A stretch of 64,000 nt of DNA from CAISKJ01 sp046351555 (GCA_046351555.1 JAXLYI010000033.1:1-64000), one strand, 5' to 3'. Shown: positions 20,201 to 28,047, counted from the first letter of the stretch. A program made the numbers and translations. Notes: a model not told the origin generated them from the sequence alone.

Positions 20201-20669
20201 GAGCGGCGAAGCGGGGCCCCTTACGCCCGGTGACGTCCTCGACCGGGCGATCAGGTCGGTCGGCGGGGACGTCTCCGCCGCGGGCGCGGTCGAGGTCTGG
20301 CGCGATGGCATGCCCGGCTGGGCGCGCCTCGACGCCGTGCCCGAGCTCGCGTCCGCGCTCGCCCGCCGCCGCTCGCCCGTCGCGCCCCCCGTGCGACCGC
20401 CGCCACGCCCCCCGGCGCGCGTGGCTTCCGCGCCGCCGTCGCGCGCTCCTGCGCCGCCTCCGCGCGCCCTCCCGAAGGAGTGGTACGTCGACGACGGCCA
20501 GGGCGAGAGTGGGCCGTGGACGGCCACTGAAGCGGTCGAGCGGGCCTGCGCCGGGCGCAGCGGCGCGGAGGCGCTCGCGGTGATGGTGTGGCGCGACGGG
20601 ATGGGCGAGTGGAGCGCGATCGACGCGGTGCCGACACTGCGCGATGCCGTCACCGCCCGGAGATCCTGA
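17232..20669 (+). CDS. Zinc finger / Hsp70-actin-like ATPase with three GYF_2-like domains
   Basis: An 1,145-residue multidomain protein. Residues 6-41 carry two CxxC pairs (C6, C9, C38, C41), a zinc-ribbon. Residues ~50-310 are unassigned. An actin/Hsp70-type ATPase begins at ~326 (FGLDFGTTNTV, phosphate-1 loop), with a second phosphate loop at ~562 (VDIGGGSLEVLVED). It lacks the usual DnaK peptide-binding domain. A Pro/Ala/Ser linker (~850-910) leads to three repeats of GYF_2 type starting near 914, 984 and 1084 (WYLGD...GPFTLAQL, LWFVAE...GPLTPGDV, EWYVDD...GPWTATEA), each ending in a Trp pair. GYF-like domains bind proline-rich tails, and the LCCL and membrane proteins of this cluster both have such tails. 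It is coupled to the previous gene by a 1-bp overlap. Confidence 0.75.
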   Translation: MGASKCKECGFNLESLPMQLPASRTQPHGPPTGLALHCPMCGESVPEVLADRGYFWRASEEVYRYWVEGHSPRDEKKDLFSVPIGDAGRFELKFPKPARPLGTLEICHIAVPCFADGDTLQVPTLPVREEYLDCLDEEALRRAREGDRSQGWAFGQLKRVDNKMVYVSEIPYRNFSREHWRKNRPITLVNSGHQVGGVQAFPGVFVRHWPNVNNVRWRLHLVSFGADPDAAPLVRDHAWTVRALIPRLADGGRVELENEPMRVVEVPAVKPGARLSTVSCDGKPDDRKRDNNRPAWISVSVDGRGGGLFAVARATAEEPQAPALVFGLDFGTTNTVLAAAASDGKVETVKPESGGRSCTRWVFGRAAVDDPLDLWPAAPWAGPHHDLLPSELMAARTWGEVATNPAQIAAMKLGVDLGVPLRLWSQGNALPPGAAQRILGDFKWERAVRERHDGAGLATHLPQIQARFLEQAVLTAAAWKLANGRAYPNQVMVNYSYPPAFTRGDLEVLKQAAALAGARVADSLGLDWSGQGARPVEFTLGPDEAQAAILGAQPNRMFTVFVDIGGGSLEVLVEDTLAVEGQFGHAGMQTEVVSNSVYFGGGVYLRSLVRGEKTCSYGDYTTLAAQVRNFPNGRALLRAQNLFKPNRVDVARKRAAVYGQAVADYVARLLAGVCLEHGYQHGAGAGAGRPLNLSRNRLFLHHNGAWQLGEDHAGGRRVLFTLMLLGNGWNTVEVALREGMGMTLEDHFGTLVRQRLQQILRAEGTLAARIGDGRVTLADLEFHVECPSIVGVGEGKVLHRKAAVASSLVTPKKTSSDTKDHRRGVVGLEVNVNGRVVPWHRPWGAAQRLVPGDHPKRKAPPPLLPVVVSPTASAAPATGSTPPATASTPPTPPSALTSSIPATVAAGPPPRAPWYLGDAEPPSGPFTLAQLVERALTGRDAAAAGRVEAWRQGIDWTPLERVPEAVAELAMRTAAPAGPPPRPLWFVAEASGEAGPLTPGDVLDRAIRSVGGDVSAAGAVEVWRDGMPGWARLDAVPELASALARRRSPVAPPVRPPPRPPARVASAPPSRAPAPPPRALPKEWYVDDGQGESGPWTATEAVERACAGRSGAEALAVMVWRDGMGEWSAIDAVPTLRDAVTARRS

Positions 20670-20696
20670 GGACGACCTAGGAGGCGAAGACCCGTC

Positions 20697-21035
20697 ATGA
20701 CCACCGACAACCCGACGCCCCCCGTGCTCACACAGTGGGACGAGTATGAATTCCCCGAGGAGTCGCTCCCGCCCGGCAAGCCGCGGTTGAGCGTGCGCGA
20801 CCCGCTCCCTGGTGTGTCGGTCGGCGATCTGCCCCCGCTCGAAGCGGTCGACCCGGGCGGCCGCCGCACCGCCGACGCGCTCATCGAGTTGGTCTCGGGC
20901 GCCAACCCCGAGGTGGACAGCATCAACTACCACGGCGACGCCACGCGGCGAGACCCGGTTCGCTGGCTCACCGTGTCCCCCTTCGACGTGTACCTCGAAC
21001 GCGTCTTCGCCGAGAAGCTCTGCGAGGTCGAGTAG
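20697..21035 (+). CDS. Small acidic protein of the Hsp70 cluster
   Basis: A 112-residue acidic protein with a Pro-rich N-terminus and a more ordered C-terminal half (DALIELVSGANPEVDSINYH, then WLTVSPFDVYLERVFAEKL). ATG 20697 is preceded by AGGAGG at 20679-20684, a strong ribosome-binding site with a rather long 12-bp gap. It follows the Hsp70-GYF gene by 27 bp and precedes the next small gene by 4 bp. I recognise no domain. Size and position suggest a linker or co-chaperone-like subunit; that is speculation. Confidence 0.6.
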   Translation: MTTDNPTPPVLTQWDEYEFPEESLPPGKPRLSVRDPLPGVSVGDLPPLEAVDPGGRRTADALIELVSGANPEVDSINYHGDATRRDPVRWLTVSPFDVYLERVFAEKLCEVE

Positions 21036-21039
21036 GACG

Positions 21040-21471
21040 ATGACGCCCATCCACCGCCTCCAGTGGGCCAAGTGCCGCCACGCCCAGAACGCCGCGGACG
21101 AGACCTGTCGCTTGCCGCCCGGCGTTATGGTGTGCCCCTGCCTGGGTCGGCAGCAGGGCGAGGACAAGTCTCCGCTCCCCGCGGCCAGCTTGCGCGTCGA
21201 CGAGGGGGGCCAGATCGTCTGGTGCGCCCTCGACGACACCGGGCCCACCGCCTGGTACACCCTCATCGCGACGCGCGAGCGCGACGGCCGTGGCGAGGCG
21301 CTTCTCTTCCAGACCGCGAACGAGCTGCAGCCCCAGAAGCTCCCTGGCGGCTACGGGTTCGAGCTCACCTCGCGGGAGCGCGAGCGCTTCGTCGTGCTCC
21401 TCGCGGAGATCCTCGAGGCGGGCGTGAGCGGCGTGGAGTACGTGCGCGCGCACCCGGCGTCGGGCGCGTGA
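21040..21471 (+). CDS. Small Cys-containing protein of the Hsp70 cluster
   Basis: A 143-residue protein starting at ATG 21040, 4 bp after the previous stop. The N-terminal third has several Cys and a His (KCRHAQNAADETCR, MVCPCLG), which might hold a metal. The rest looks like a compact alpha/beta fold (GQIVWCALDDTGPTAWYTL; RERFVVLLAEILEAGVSGVEYV). No family is recognised. It lies between the large Hsp70-GYF gene and the second Hsp70-like gene in the same direction, so it is probably part of one operon. The following 38 bp hold no clear ribosome-binding site for the next ATG. Confidence 0.6.
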   Translation: MTPIHRLQWAKCRHAQNAADETCRLPPGVMVCPCLGRQQGEDKSPLPAASLRVDEGGQIVWCALDDTGPTAWYTLIATRERDGRGEALLFQTANELQPQKLPGGYGFELTSRERERFVVLLAEILEAGVSGVEYVRAHPASGA

Positions 21472-21509
21472 CGCGCGCGCCGCCGCGCTGCTAGGCTCCG
21501 CGGCCCGCC

Positions 21510-23162
21510 ATGACCATCTACGGCATCGACCTGGGCACCACCTACTGCGCCGTGGCGCGCGTCGAAGAGGGCGGCGACGCCGACCCCGTCGCGGTGGCGT
21601 TCCCCGGCAGCGGACACGCCTTCCCCTCGCTCGTCCTGCTCGAGCCGGCGGCCGACGGGCGGCCGCAGGCCACCGTCGGAGGCGCGGCGCGGCGGCGCTT
21701 CCTGTCGCGCTGCCGCGGGCTCGCCGACCCGCCCGAAGGGGTCCACCTCATCCGCGGCGCCAAGAACTACATCGGCACCCGCGCCCCGGTCGACCGCGGC
21801 CCCCCGTGGTGCGTCGGGCCGCGGGAGTTCTACTCGTCGGACGTGTCGGCCCTCATCCTGCGGGCGCTCAAGCAGCGCGTCGACGCCCAGGGGCTCCCGC
21901 CGATGCGCGACGTGGTGATCACGCACCCGCAGAAGTTCAACAACCGGCAGCGCCTCGCGACGCAGCAGGCCGGCGAGCTCGCGGGGCTCAACGTCGTGGG
22001 GATGATCACCGAGCCCGACGCCGCGGCCTGGGCCTTCGAGCGCCGCGCGCCTCGCTCGGCCGCGCGCCGTGTCCTGGTGTTCGACTTCGGCGGGGGGACG
22101 CTCGACGTGGTGGTGATGGAGCGCCTCCCCGGGGGCGCCGGCGCCCGCGTCCTCGCCTCCTTCGGGAAGGAGTGCGGCGGGCTGCGCGTCGACCAGCTCG
22201 TGCGCGAGCGCCTCGCCGAGCGCTACGTCGAGCAGAACCGCGCCGTCCTCGGCGAGGAGTTCGAACCCGACGAGGAGTTCAACGCTTGGACGCTCGAGGA
22301 GTTCACCTTCCTGGCCGAGCGCCTCAAGTGTGAACTCAACGACGAGAACAGCGCCCAGGACCCCGACTGGCCGACGCAGGCGCGCGCCTTCACCGTGCAG
22401 TACGCCGAAGCCAACGCGTCGCGCCGCTTCCCCCCCGCCTCGCTCCGCGTCACGCTCGGCGAGTACGCCCGCTGGATCCAGGGCGTGCTTGACGACGCGA
22501 TGTCCGTCGTCGGCCGCGCGCTCGCCATCGCCAACCTCGCCGAGGCCGACATCGACGAGGTGCGGATGACCGGCCAGTCGTCGCAGCTCGTACCGATGCG
22601 CAAGCGCCTCGAGCAGCGATTCCGGTCGGTGGTGATCGAGACCTCCCCCGACAGCTACCTCCACCCGGCGACGATCGTCGCGGCCGGCGCGGCCCTCTTC
22701 GGGCGCGCGCGGCGTGCCGCGGGCGACGGCGGCGGGCTCCTCGTGCGCGGCGCTGTGCCGGAGTCCTTCAGCTTCGCCAGCGGGGGGGGCGGCGCCGGGC
22801 GGCGCTACTTCGACACCATCCGCAGGGGCCAACCCACGCCCGCGAGCTTTCGAGAGACCTTCAAGCTCACCAACGAGCCGCTCCCCGACGGCGGGCGCGT
22901 GTTGCCCTTCGAAGTCTTCGAGGGGGAGCTCCGCGAGCCCATCGGGCGATTCGAACTGGAATTCTCTCGGCCCCTCGTGCCGGGCGATCTGGTTGTCGTC
23001 CACAAGGAACTCGCAGACAACGGCCGCTTCACCCTCGCCGCCGAGCGAGACGGCGAGCGCCGCGAGGCCCGCCTCACAAACGCTGAGGGCGTGTACGGCG
23101 CCGACGAACTCGCCCGCCGGCGCGCGGAGCTCCTCGCCGTCGATCTGCAGAGCGGTGAGTGA
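21510..23162 (+). CDS. Hsp70 (DnaK)-like chaperone
   Basis: A 550-residue protein with the Hsp70 nucleotide-binding domain: phosphate-1 loop at residues 4-13 (YGIDLGTTYC), a PQKFNNRQRLAT helix region, phosphate-2 loop at ~190-199 (VFDFGGGTLDVVV) and adenosine motif near 353 (MTGQSSQLVPMRKRLEQRF). After ~residue 400 comes a short beta-rich region (FKLTNEPLPDGGRVLPFEVF) that could replace the substrate-binding domain; the helical lid of DnaK is missing. It is therefore a specialised paralogue rather than the housekeeping DnaK, and no DnaJ or GrpE lies nearby. It is the last gene of the rightward arm. Its stop abuts the stop of the opposing vWA gene with no spacer. Confidence 0.85.
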   Translation: MTIYGIDLGTTYCAVARVEEGGDADPVAVAFPGSGHAFPSLVLLEPAADGRPQATVGGAARRRFLSRCRGLADPPEGVHLIRGAKNYIGTRAPVDRGPPWCVGPREFYSSDVSALILRALKQRVDAQGLPPMRDVVITHPQKFNNRQRLATQQAGELAGLNVVGMITEPDAAAWAFERRAPRSAARRVLVFDFGGGTLDVVVMERLPGGAGARVLASFGKECGGLRVDQLVRERLAERYVEQNRAVLGEEFEPDEEFNAWTLEEFTFLAERLKCELNDENSAQDPDWPTQARAFTVQYAEANASRRFPPASLRVTLGEYARWIQGVLDDAMSVVGRALAIANLAEADIDEVRMTGQSSQLVPMRKRLEQRFRSVVIETSPDSYLHPATIVAAGAALFGRARRAAGDGGGLLVRGAVPESFSFASGGGGAGRRYFDTIRRGQPTPASFRETFKLTNEPLPDGGRVLPFEVFEGELREPIGRFELEFSRPLVPGDLVVVHKELADNGRFTLAAERDGERREARLTNAEGVYGADELARRRAELLAVDLQSGE

Positions 23163-24701
23163 TCACCGCCGCGTGAGGCGGAGCACCCACTGGTCGAGCC
23201 AGCCGCGACGCGCGGTCGCGGTCTGGAGGGCCGGCAGCACCATCTGCCGCAGTCGGAAGACGCGCTCCGGGGAGTCGTAGGAGGTGTCCGCGCTCTCGCG
23301 CATGTACCACTCCGACGCGAGCACCGACTCGTCCAGGCGCCACGCCACATGGACTCCGAAGCGGTGCTCATGCATCCCCGGCGCAAGCCGTCGGCAGTCG
23401 ATCCGCCACATCGCGGGGAACGGTGAACCCGGCGCCGGGCCGGCAGCAGGCCACACGCGGACGGGCTCGCGCGGCGACACCAGCGTCGCACCTTCGGCAG
23501 CGGGCCCGCTCAGGCGCCAGGCGGCGGTCACCTCCACGAAGCGCGGCGGCGCCACCGACCCAAGCGCCACCGCGCCGCCGGTCGTGATGTCGGCCGCTCC
23601 CTCGATGGAGCAGTGCGCGGTGGTCACCGCCGCTCCCGCCACGCGCTGGGTCGCGTCGACTACCACCGCGTCAACGGCGGGGCCACCCCCGCGCCTCGCG
23701 ACAGTCTCCGGCGCGACCCGCCCGGACACGCCCTCGAACGGCGCCAACTCGGCGAACGAGGCGTCCGCGTCGAAGCCGCGCGGGAAGATCGTCGTCTCGC
23801 TCCGGAGTGCCTCCTGGATCTTCCCCACGAGCGCCCGGCCCTTCGCGTGGTCGCGGCTCAGCACGAACATCAGTAGCGCCCGAGCGCCCTCCCACTGGAA
23901 GGCGCCTGACTCTCCGTCGTGACCACGACGGCGCGCTTCGAAGTGGACGTTGTCCCAGCCCGAGTTCGCCGCACCTAGCTCCGTCACGTGAGCCTGAACG
24001 CGCTCCCAGATCGCGTCGCTGAGCGCGCGCTCGGGGTAGTATGTCCCCTTGAAGGGGAGGTAGAGGCGGCCGAGCCAGACGCCGTAGCCCTCCCGCACGC
24101 GCGCGGCGAGCAGATGGCCCACACACGCCGGGTCGGCGCCCGAAGCACACAGCGCGTCGCCCGCCGCGCTCCCTGAGGCGCGGGCGCTCTGGAAGCCGTC
24201 GGTGACGAGCACGGTGATCTCGAAGGGGTCGAGCGGGTCGTCGAGGCGGCGCGCGGGGTCGGAGGTCGCTTCGGGCCGCCGCAAGGCGAGGTCGAGCGCA
24301 GCGGCGCGCCCGCTGTAGGTCTCCGTCCGGTCTAGCTCGGCGCCGGACATCGGCTCCGCGCCGCATCGCAGCGACTCGTCGAGCGCACAGCGCAGGAATC
24401 GTCCGTTGGCTCGCAGTTCTGAGACCGCGTGCTCGATCACCTGCACGTGAAGCGCGGACAATGCACGGCGCCGCCGGCCGGTGAACCCCGCCATGCTCTG
24501 CGACACGTCGACCACCACCCGCGTGCCGACCCCCGGTTGCGGCGGGGGGGGAGCGGCGTCGCGCGACGGGGGTGCGGCTGCATCGCGTGCGACGGAACCA
24601 CCTTCTGCGACGGGCCCCGAATCCCGATGGCACGATGGAGCGACGGTCAGCAGCCCAGCAACCACCGTGACGCCCACCTTCGCGTATCCCTCACGACTCA
24701 T
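23163..24701 (-). CDS. von Willebrand factor A-domain lipoprotein-like protein
   Basis: A 512-residue protein starting at ATG 24701, with a hydrophobic leader ending in APSC (a weak lipobox) and then an Ala/Pro/Asp-rich stalk. The vWA-like domain starts near residue 58 with a metal-site motif (VVVDVSQSMAGF, D-x-S-x-S) and continues with a central strand (ITVLVTDGFQS). Such domains bind protein partners through a divalent metal. The C-terminal ~200 residues look beta-rich, with a Trp-containing end. It is convergent with the Hsp70-like gene, the stops being adjacent. The exported vWA protein could contact the LCCL protein outside the membrane while the chaperones act inside; this is inference from topology. 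Confidence 0.7.
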   Translation of the reverse strand: MSREGYAKVGVTVVAGLLTVAPSCHRDSGPVAEGGSVARDAAAPPSRDAAPPPPQPGVGTRVVVDVSQSMAGFTGRRRRALSALHVQVIEHAVSELRANGRFLRCALDESLRCGAEPMSGAELDRTETYSGRAAALDLALRRPEATSDPARRLDDPLDPFEITVLVTDGFQSARASGSAAGDALCASGADPACVGHLLAARVREGYGVWLGRLYLPFKGTYYPERALSDAIWERVQAHVTELGAANSGWDNVHFEARRRGHDGESGAFQWEGARALLMFVLSRDHAKGRALVGKIQEALRSETTIFPRGFDADASFAELAPFEGVSGRVAPETVARRGGGPAVDAVVVDATQRVAGAAVTTAHCSIEGAADITTGGAVALGSVAPPRFVEVTAAWRLSGPAAEGATLVSPREPVRVWPAAGPAPGSPFPAMWRIDCRRLAPGMHEHRFGVHVAWRLDESVLASEWYMRESADTSYDSPERVFRLRQMVLPALQTATARRGWLDQWVLRLTRR

Positions 24702-24790
24702 CGAGGATCGTCATGCAACAGGCGCCGGGAACCGTCAATCAGTTCTCGGGCCGGCCAGCCGGCGCCCCTGGGGGGCGTTGCCAAAATCCA

Positions 24791-25500
24791 CTAGTTTTCA
24801 GCCGTGGCGGGAGAGAACTGGTGGAGGAGGTAGTCGTTGTTCCGCCCGGCCTCCTTCTGCTTCCCACGCGTCCCCTGGCGCACCGTCTTGTCGCGCTGAA
24901 AGAGCGTGAGCGCGAAGCGGCGGAGCGCGGCGAAGTTCGAGGCGCCGTTGGCGTCGCGGATCGGGCACTGGTCCTCGCTCATCGGCATGTCCGGCACCCA
25001 GGGCAGCCCGTGTTCCACGCCCCAGTGCTCGCGGATGGCTCGCGCGTGCGCCCGCACCGTCAGTGCGAGGCTGCTCCTGTCGTAGTGCACCCACGAATGC
25101 ACGCGCCCGCTCCGCGTGTGCACCCGCGTCCGGCGCACCATCACCACCGCGCGCAGCCCGGGCCAGTACGACGACATCTCCCCCAGCGACGAAGCGGGGG
25201 CCACCCGTACGGCCCGCACCTCCCGACGGTCGTGCCCCGTCTCCCGCTTCTGCTTGTGCTGCAGCGCCGGGGCGCCGCGCGCGCCGCTCGCCGCCGCATC
25301 GAGCAGCTCGCGCAGCGCCGCGTGCAACCCGTGGCGGTTGGACTTCACCGTGATGACGTAGTCGGCCTTCGCCTCGATCACCGCGCCGGCGGTGGCCTTG
25401 AACTCTTTGCCGGTGTCTATCGTGACGATCGCCCCGGTCAGCTCCAGCGCGCAGGGCATGGCGCGGATGGCCTCCCCCTCGTCAGGCGCCATCGACCATC
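24791..25500 (-). pseudogene. ISAs1-family transposase remnant (C-terminal two thirds)
   Basis: About 235 residues of an ISAs1-type transposase: IVTIDTGKEFKATAGAVIEAK, ADYVITVKSNRHGL, HDRREVRAVRV, then the conserved end IREHWGVEHGLPWVPDMPMS, EDQCPIRDANGASN and DYLLHQF. It ends at the TAG at 24791-24793. Members are ~370 residues with an N-terminal dimerisation region. Here the family match stops near 25500 and upstream codons look random, so the 5' third is lost. It lies between the vWA gene and a decayed HTH fragment, at the right border of the Hsp70/tubulin cluster. No inverted repeats were identified. Confidence 0.75.
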
Positions 25501-25608
25501 TCCCGCGTGTAGATAGCAGTCGAGACCCGCGGATTTCTTGCGGGGCCCGGCGGGAAACTGGCCCCCTGGCCGGGCGATGGGCGGGGAGCGTCGGCCGCCA
25601 AATGCTTG

Positions 25609-25639
25609 AAGGCCCGGGGGCGTCTACCGCCCGGGCCTT
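25609..25639. repeat. GC-rich hairpin upstream of the HTH fragment
   Basis: AAGGCCCGGG at 25609-25618 and CCCGGGCCTT at 25630-25639 form a perfect 10-bp inverted repeat around an 11-base loop. There is no following T tract on either strand, so a rho-independent terminator is doubtful. It lies at the junction between the ISAs1 remnant and the HTH remnant and might be an element end or a recombination scar. Confidence 0.4.
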
Positions 25640-25661
25640 CGGTCGATCACGTCGGTGCCGT

Positions 25662-25895
25662 GAGACGACGCGCGCCGACCTCGCGCGTCGGATGGGCGTG
25701 AGCCGGGCGCGGGTGACGCAGGTGATGGGCGTGTGGCGGCTGCACCGGCCGGTGCTCGAGCGCCTGCGCGCGATGGCAGCGCAGGACGCGCCGTGCAACG
25801 CGAGCGAGCGCGAGCTGCGGGCGCTCGCGGCGCGCAGCGAGGTCGAGCAGGAACGGTGGGCGCGGGGGCTATTGGCGGGCTACCGCGTGGGGTGA
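25662..25895 (+). pseudogene. HTH regulator fragment (second cassette copy)
   Basis: About 77 codons survive: TTRADLARRMGVSRARVTQV is a helix-turn-helix of the kind found in ParB/resolvase-associated regulators, followed by a Leu/Arg-rich helix and the same C-terminal residues as the fragment at the window start (SERELRALAARSEVEQERWA). The N-terminal part, expected to be ~25-30 residues, is not recognisable upstream, where the sequence passes into the ISAs1 remnant and a hairpin. I infer truncation by insertion or deletion. DNA binding by the remnant is possible but it has no plausible start codon. Confidence 0.5.
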
Positions 25896-25990
25896 CGGGC
25901 CGTGCGGTAGGTGCCCGTCGAAGCGCCGATCGCACTGAACACGTCACGAAGTCCGACGCGCCACATCTCGATGGGATGCTGAGGATGGCA
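25801..25990 (+). repeat. Diverged copy of window bases 1-190
   Basis: The two segments align from the end of the HTH gene through its stop (TGATGGGGGC against TGACGGGCCG), across the intergenic stretch (GATCGCAGAGAACACGCCAT against GATCGCACTGAACACGTCAC), and into the first codons of the small charged protein (KPDEEHFD against KSDAPHLD). In this copy the ATG has become ACG and no ORF follows. This shows a duplicated regulator/small-protein/nucleotidyltransferase cassette, each copy later damaged by an insertion-sequence remnant. Confidence 0.6.
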
Positions 25991-26019
25991 GTGGTCCGAA
26001 CGCTGTCCCCGGCGCCGCT

Positions 26020-27609
26020 CTACCGGAGCAACAGCGCGGCCACGAGGAGGAACGCGAGCAGGGCGGCGATCGCGGCACCCCACTGCCACGGCGCAATCGA
26101 GGACGTCGTTGCAGGAACCGGCAGCGGCTCCGTCGCCTCGCCGCGCGACGGAGGGGGCACTTGGTGCGGTTGGGGTCCAACGCTCGCGGGAGGCGCCGAC
26201 GCACGCCATGTTGCGGGAACGACTGGCGTCGCGGGCGCGATCGGCGGTCGCACGGGCGCGATGGGTGCCACCCCCGCGGGGACACCGCGCTTGCTTTGAG
26301 GGGCGATCGTGTGAGGGCCGCGACTCCCGGCCAGCCCCGCGTCGCCGAACGAGGCAGCCTCCGCGAGGTCGAGCGTGGAGCCGCCCGTGTCGCGTGCTCC
26401 GCCACGGGGGAGCGGGGCGGTGCGGTGGTCGGGTTCGTCTTCGTAGGCCAGCGTCTCTGCGCCGACGCGAGGGGAGATCGGTGCAACACCGCCGAGCGGC
26501 ACGGTCGCCGCCCCGAGGTCCTCCGGCGGCTCGTCGAGCGGGAGCGTATCGGACGGCGAGAACGCCTCCTCGGGCGCGGCGGGAGGCCCTTCGTCGATCA
26601 GGGTCTCCGCGGGGGACGGAGGTGGCGGAGGCTCGAACGACACTGCCGTCGGTGGCGGTGGCGCCGGTTGACTCACCGCGAGCGAGCGCGCCTCGACCAC
26701 CCGTGCGCGGGCGTTCGAGGGGTCCGGCGGTGGCGCGGACGCGGGGGAGTCGTCTCGGCGCGGAGGCGCGACTGGGACGGGCTCGGACTCCGTCCACGTC
26801 GCGTCTCGAAACATCTTCGCGAGCCGGTCGGCGTCCTTCGGGCGCTTCGCCGGGATTGCGTCGAGCGACACCACGAGCGCGTCGCGCAGGCTCGCGTGGA
26901 GCCCGGGACGGGCTTTGTCGAGCGCGGCCTGGAGGGCACCCTTGCCACCCGCGGTCGCGTTCCAGAACGCGTCGCGCGATGGCGTACGGGCGAGCAGCTC
27001 CGCGAGGATCAACGCCACCGCGAAGACATCCGCGGCGGGCGTCGCGCCGCGGGGAGAGGAGGCCAGCTCCGGCGCGGACGGGAACCACACGCCGCCCGCC
27101 ACGCGCGGCGGCGACCACGTCGGCGTGACGAGCCACGGGGCCCAGCCGAAGTCGGTGAGGGTGAGGTCGCACTCGCGGCGGTTCCAGGTGCGGAGGAAGA
27201 CGCTGGCGGGCGTGAGGGCGCAATGCGCCGCGGCGCCGCGATGGGCGGGGGCGAGGGCGCCGCACAGCCCGAGCGCGAGGAGGCGCGCCTCGGCAAGGTC
27301 GCACGATTCACTCGCCTGGCGGAGGCGCTCGATGCGTCGCGCGAGGCACTCCCCCTCCGGCGTGTCGAACGCGATCCACCCGGCGCCCGCCTCCTCGCCC
27401 GCCGCGCGGACGCGGGCGAGCGACGGCCCCTGCCGCATCCGCCGCGGGTCGAGTTCCCGCGCGTCGACCTTCACCGCCAGACGCTTCACGAGGCAGGCGT
27501 CCCGCGCCTCGTCGTCGCGCGCGCGGAAGGTGTCCCCGAGCCCGTAGCCGTCGGCCCGCTCGCCGACGACGAAGCGCCCGCCGACGCGCTGACCCGCGGT
27601 GATCTCCAT
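26020..27609 (-). CDS. Hanks-type pseudokinase with C-terminal membrane anchor
   Basis: A 529-residue protein. Residues 1-270 have the shape of a bacterial Ser/Thr kinase, with a degenerate glycine loop (VVGERADGYGLGDTF), a Lys at ~42 and a DFG at 153-155 (LTDFGWAPW). The catalytic loop reads HCALTPAS at 129-136, where active kinases have HRDLKPxN, so the catalytic Asp and the metal-binding Asn are both replaced. Phosphotransfer is therefore unlikely; a scaffold or nucleotide-sensing role is more plausible. A long Pro/Ala-rich linker (~275-500) leads to a single membrane helix at the very C-terminus (WQWGAAIAALLAFLLVAALLL). It diverges from the PAAR gene across ~105 bp, which suggests a link to the T6SS genes. 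Confidence 0.8.
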   Translation of the reverse strand: MEITAGQRVGGRFVVGERADGYGLGDTFRARDDEARDACLVKRLAVKVDARELDPRRMRQGPSLARVRAAGEEAGAGWIAFDTPEGECLARRIERLRQASESCDLAEARLLALGLCGALAPAHRGAAAHCALTPASVFLRTWNRRECDLTLTDFGWAPWLVTPTWSPPRVAGGVWFPSAPELASSPRGATPAADVFAVALILAELLARTPSRDAFWNATAGGKGALQAALDKARPGLHASLRDALVVSLDAIPAKRPKDADRLAKMFRDATWTESEPVPVAPPRRDDSPASAPPPDPSNARARVVEARSLAVSQPAPPPPTAVSFEPPPPPSPAETLIDEGPPAAPEEAFSPSDTLPLDEPPEDLGAATVPLGGVAPISPRVGAETLAYEDEPDHRTAPLPRGGARDTGGSTLDLAEAASFGDAGLAGSRGPHTIAPQSKRGVPAGVAPIAPVRPPIAPATPVVPATWRASAPPASVGPQPHQVPPPSRGEATEPLPVPATTSSIAPWQWGAAIAALLAFLLVAALLLR

Positions 27610-27714
27610 ACGTCGCCGGCATCGTCACACGCGGCGTCGAGCGGACGCAAGGCGTCGTTGCGATGCGCCCCGCGGGCGGTGTAGCCTCCCCAACTGGCCA
27701 CGAGGGAGCACACG

Positions 27715-27999
27715 ATGCCAGCCGCAGCGAGAGCCATGGACAGCCACACGTGCCCCCACCGCGGCGGCTCGTTGATGCACCCGGGCCAGGAGAGCGTGAT
27801 CATCTGCGGCCGCCCCGCGGCGCGGGCCGGGGACCCTGCGTTCTGCGACTCGCCGCGCGACGTGATCACGATGGGCGAGCCCTCGGTGCTCATCGTCGGG
27901 AAGATGGCGGCGCGCCAGGGCGACCCCACCGCGCACGGCGGCGTGATCACGGGGGGCGCGCACTGCGTGCTCATCGGTCGGAGTTCGGGCGTCGATTGA
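27715..27999 (+). CDS. PAAR-domain T6SS spike-tip protein
   Basis: A 94-residue protein with PAAR-type repeats: a Cys/His-containing start (SHTCPHRGGSLMHPGQ), then IICGRPAARAGDPAFCDSP, ITMGEPSVLIVGKMAARQGD and THG-like TAHGGVITGGAHCVLIG. PAAR proteins fold as a metal-bound cone that caps VgrG and carries effectors. ATG 27715 is preceded by GAGGGAG. The next gene, 48 bp on, encodes a peptidase-like toxin, a normal arrangement for a T6SS tip with its cargo. No T6SS structural genes are in this window, so the apparatus must be encoded elsewhere. Confidence 0.8.
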   Translation: MPAAARAMDSHTCPHRGGSLMHPGQESVIICGRPAARAGDPAFCDSPRDVITMGEPSVLIVGKMAARQGDPTAHGGVITGGAHCVLIGRSSGVD

Positions 28000-28047
28000 C
28001 TGTGCGACGCTGCGAAGGCCGGTGCGGCCTTCATCAAGGGACTGCCG

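Noticed and set aside
17205..21266. 1,353-codon minus-strand open frame opposite the Hsp70-GYF gene
   Set aside because: Low-complexity Arg/Val/His-rich translation, while the plus strand has clear Hsp70 and GYF motifs.
17232..23162. Housekeeping dnaK locus
   Set aside because: Neither Hsp70-like protein has the DnaK lid or substrate domain in usual form, and no dnaJ or grpE is nearby.
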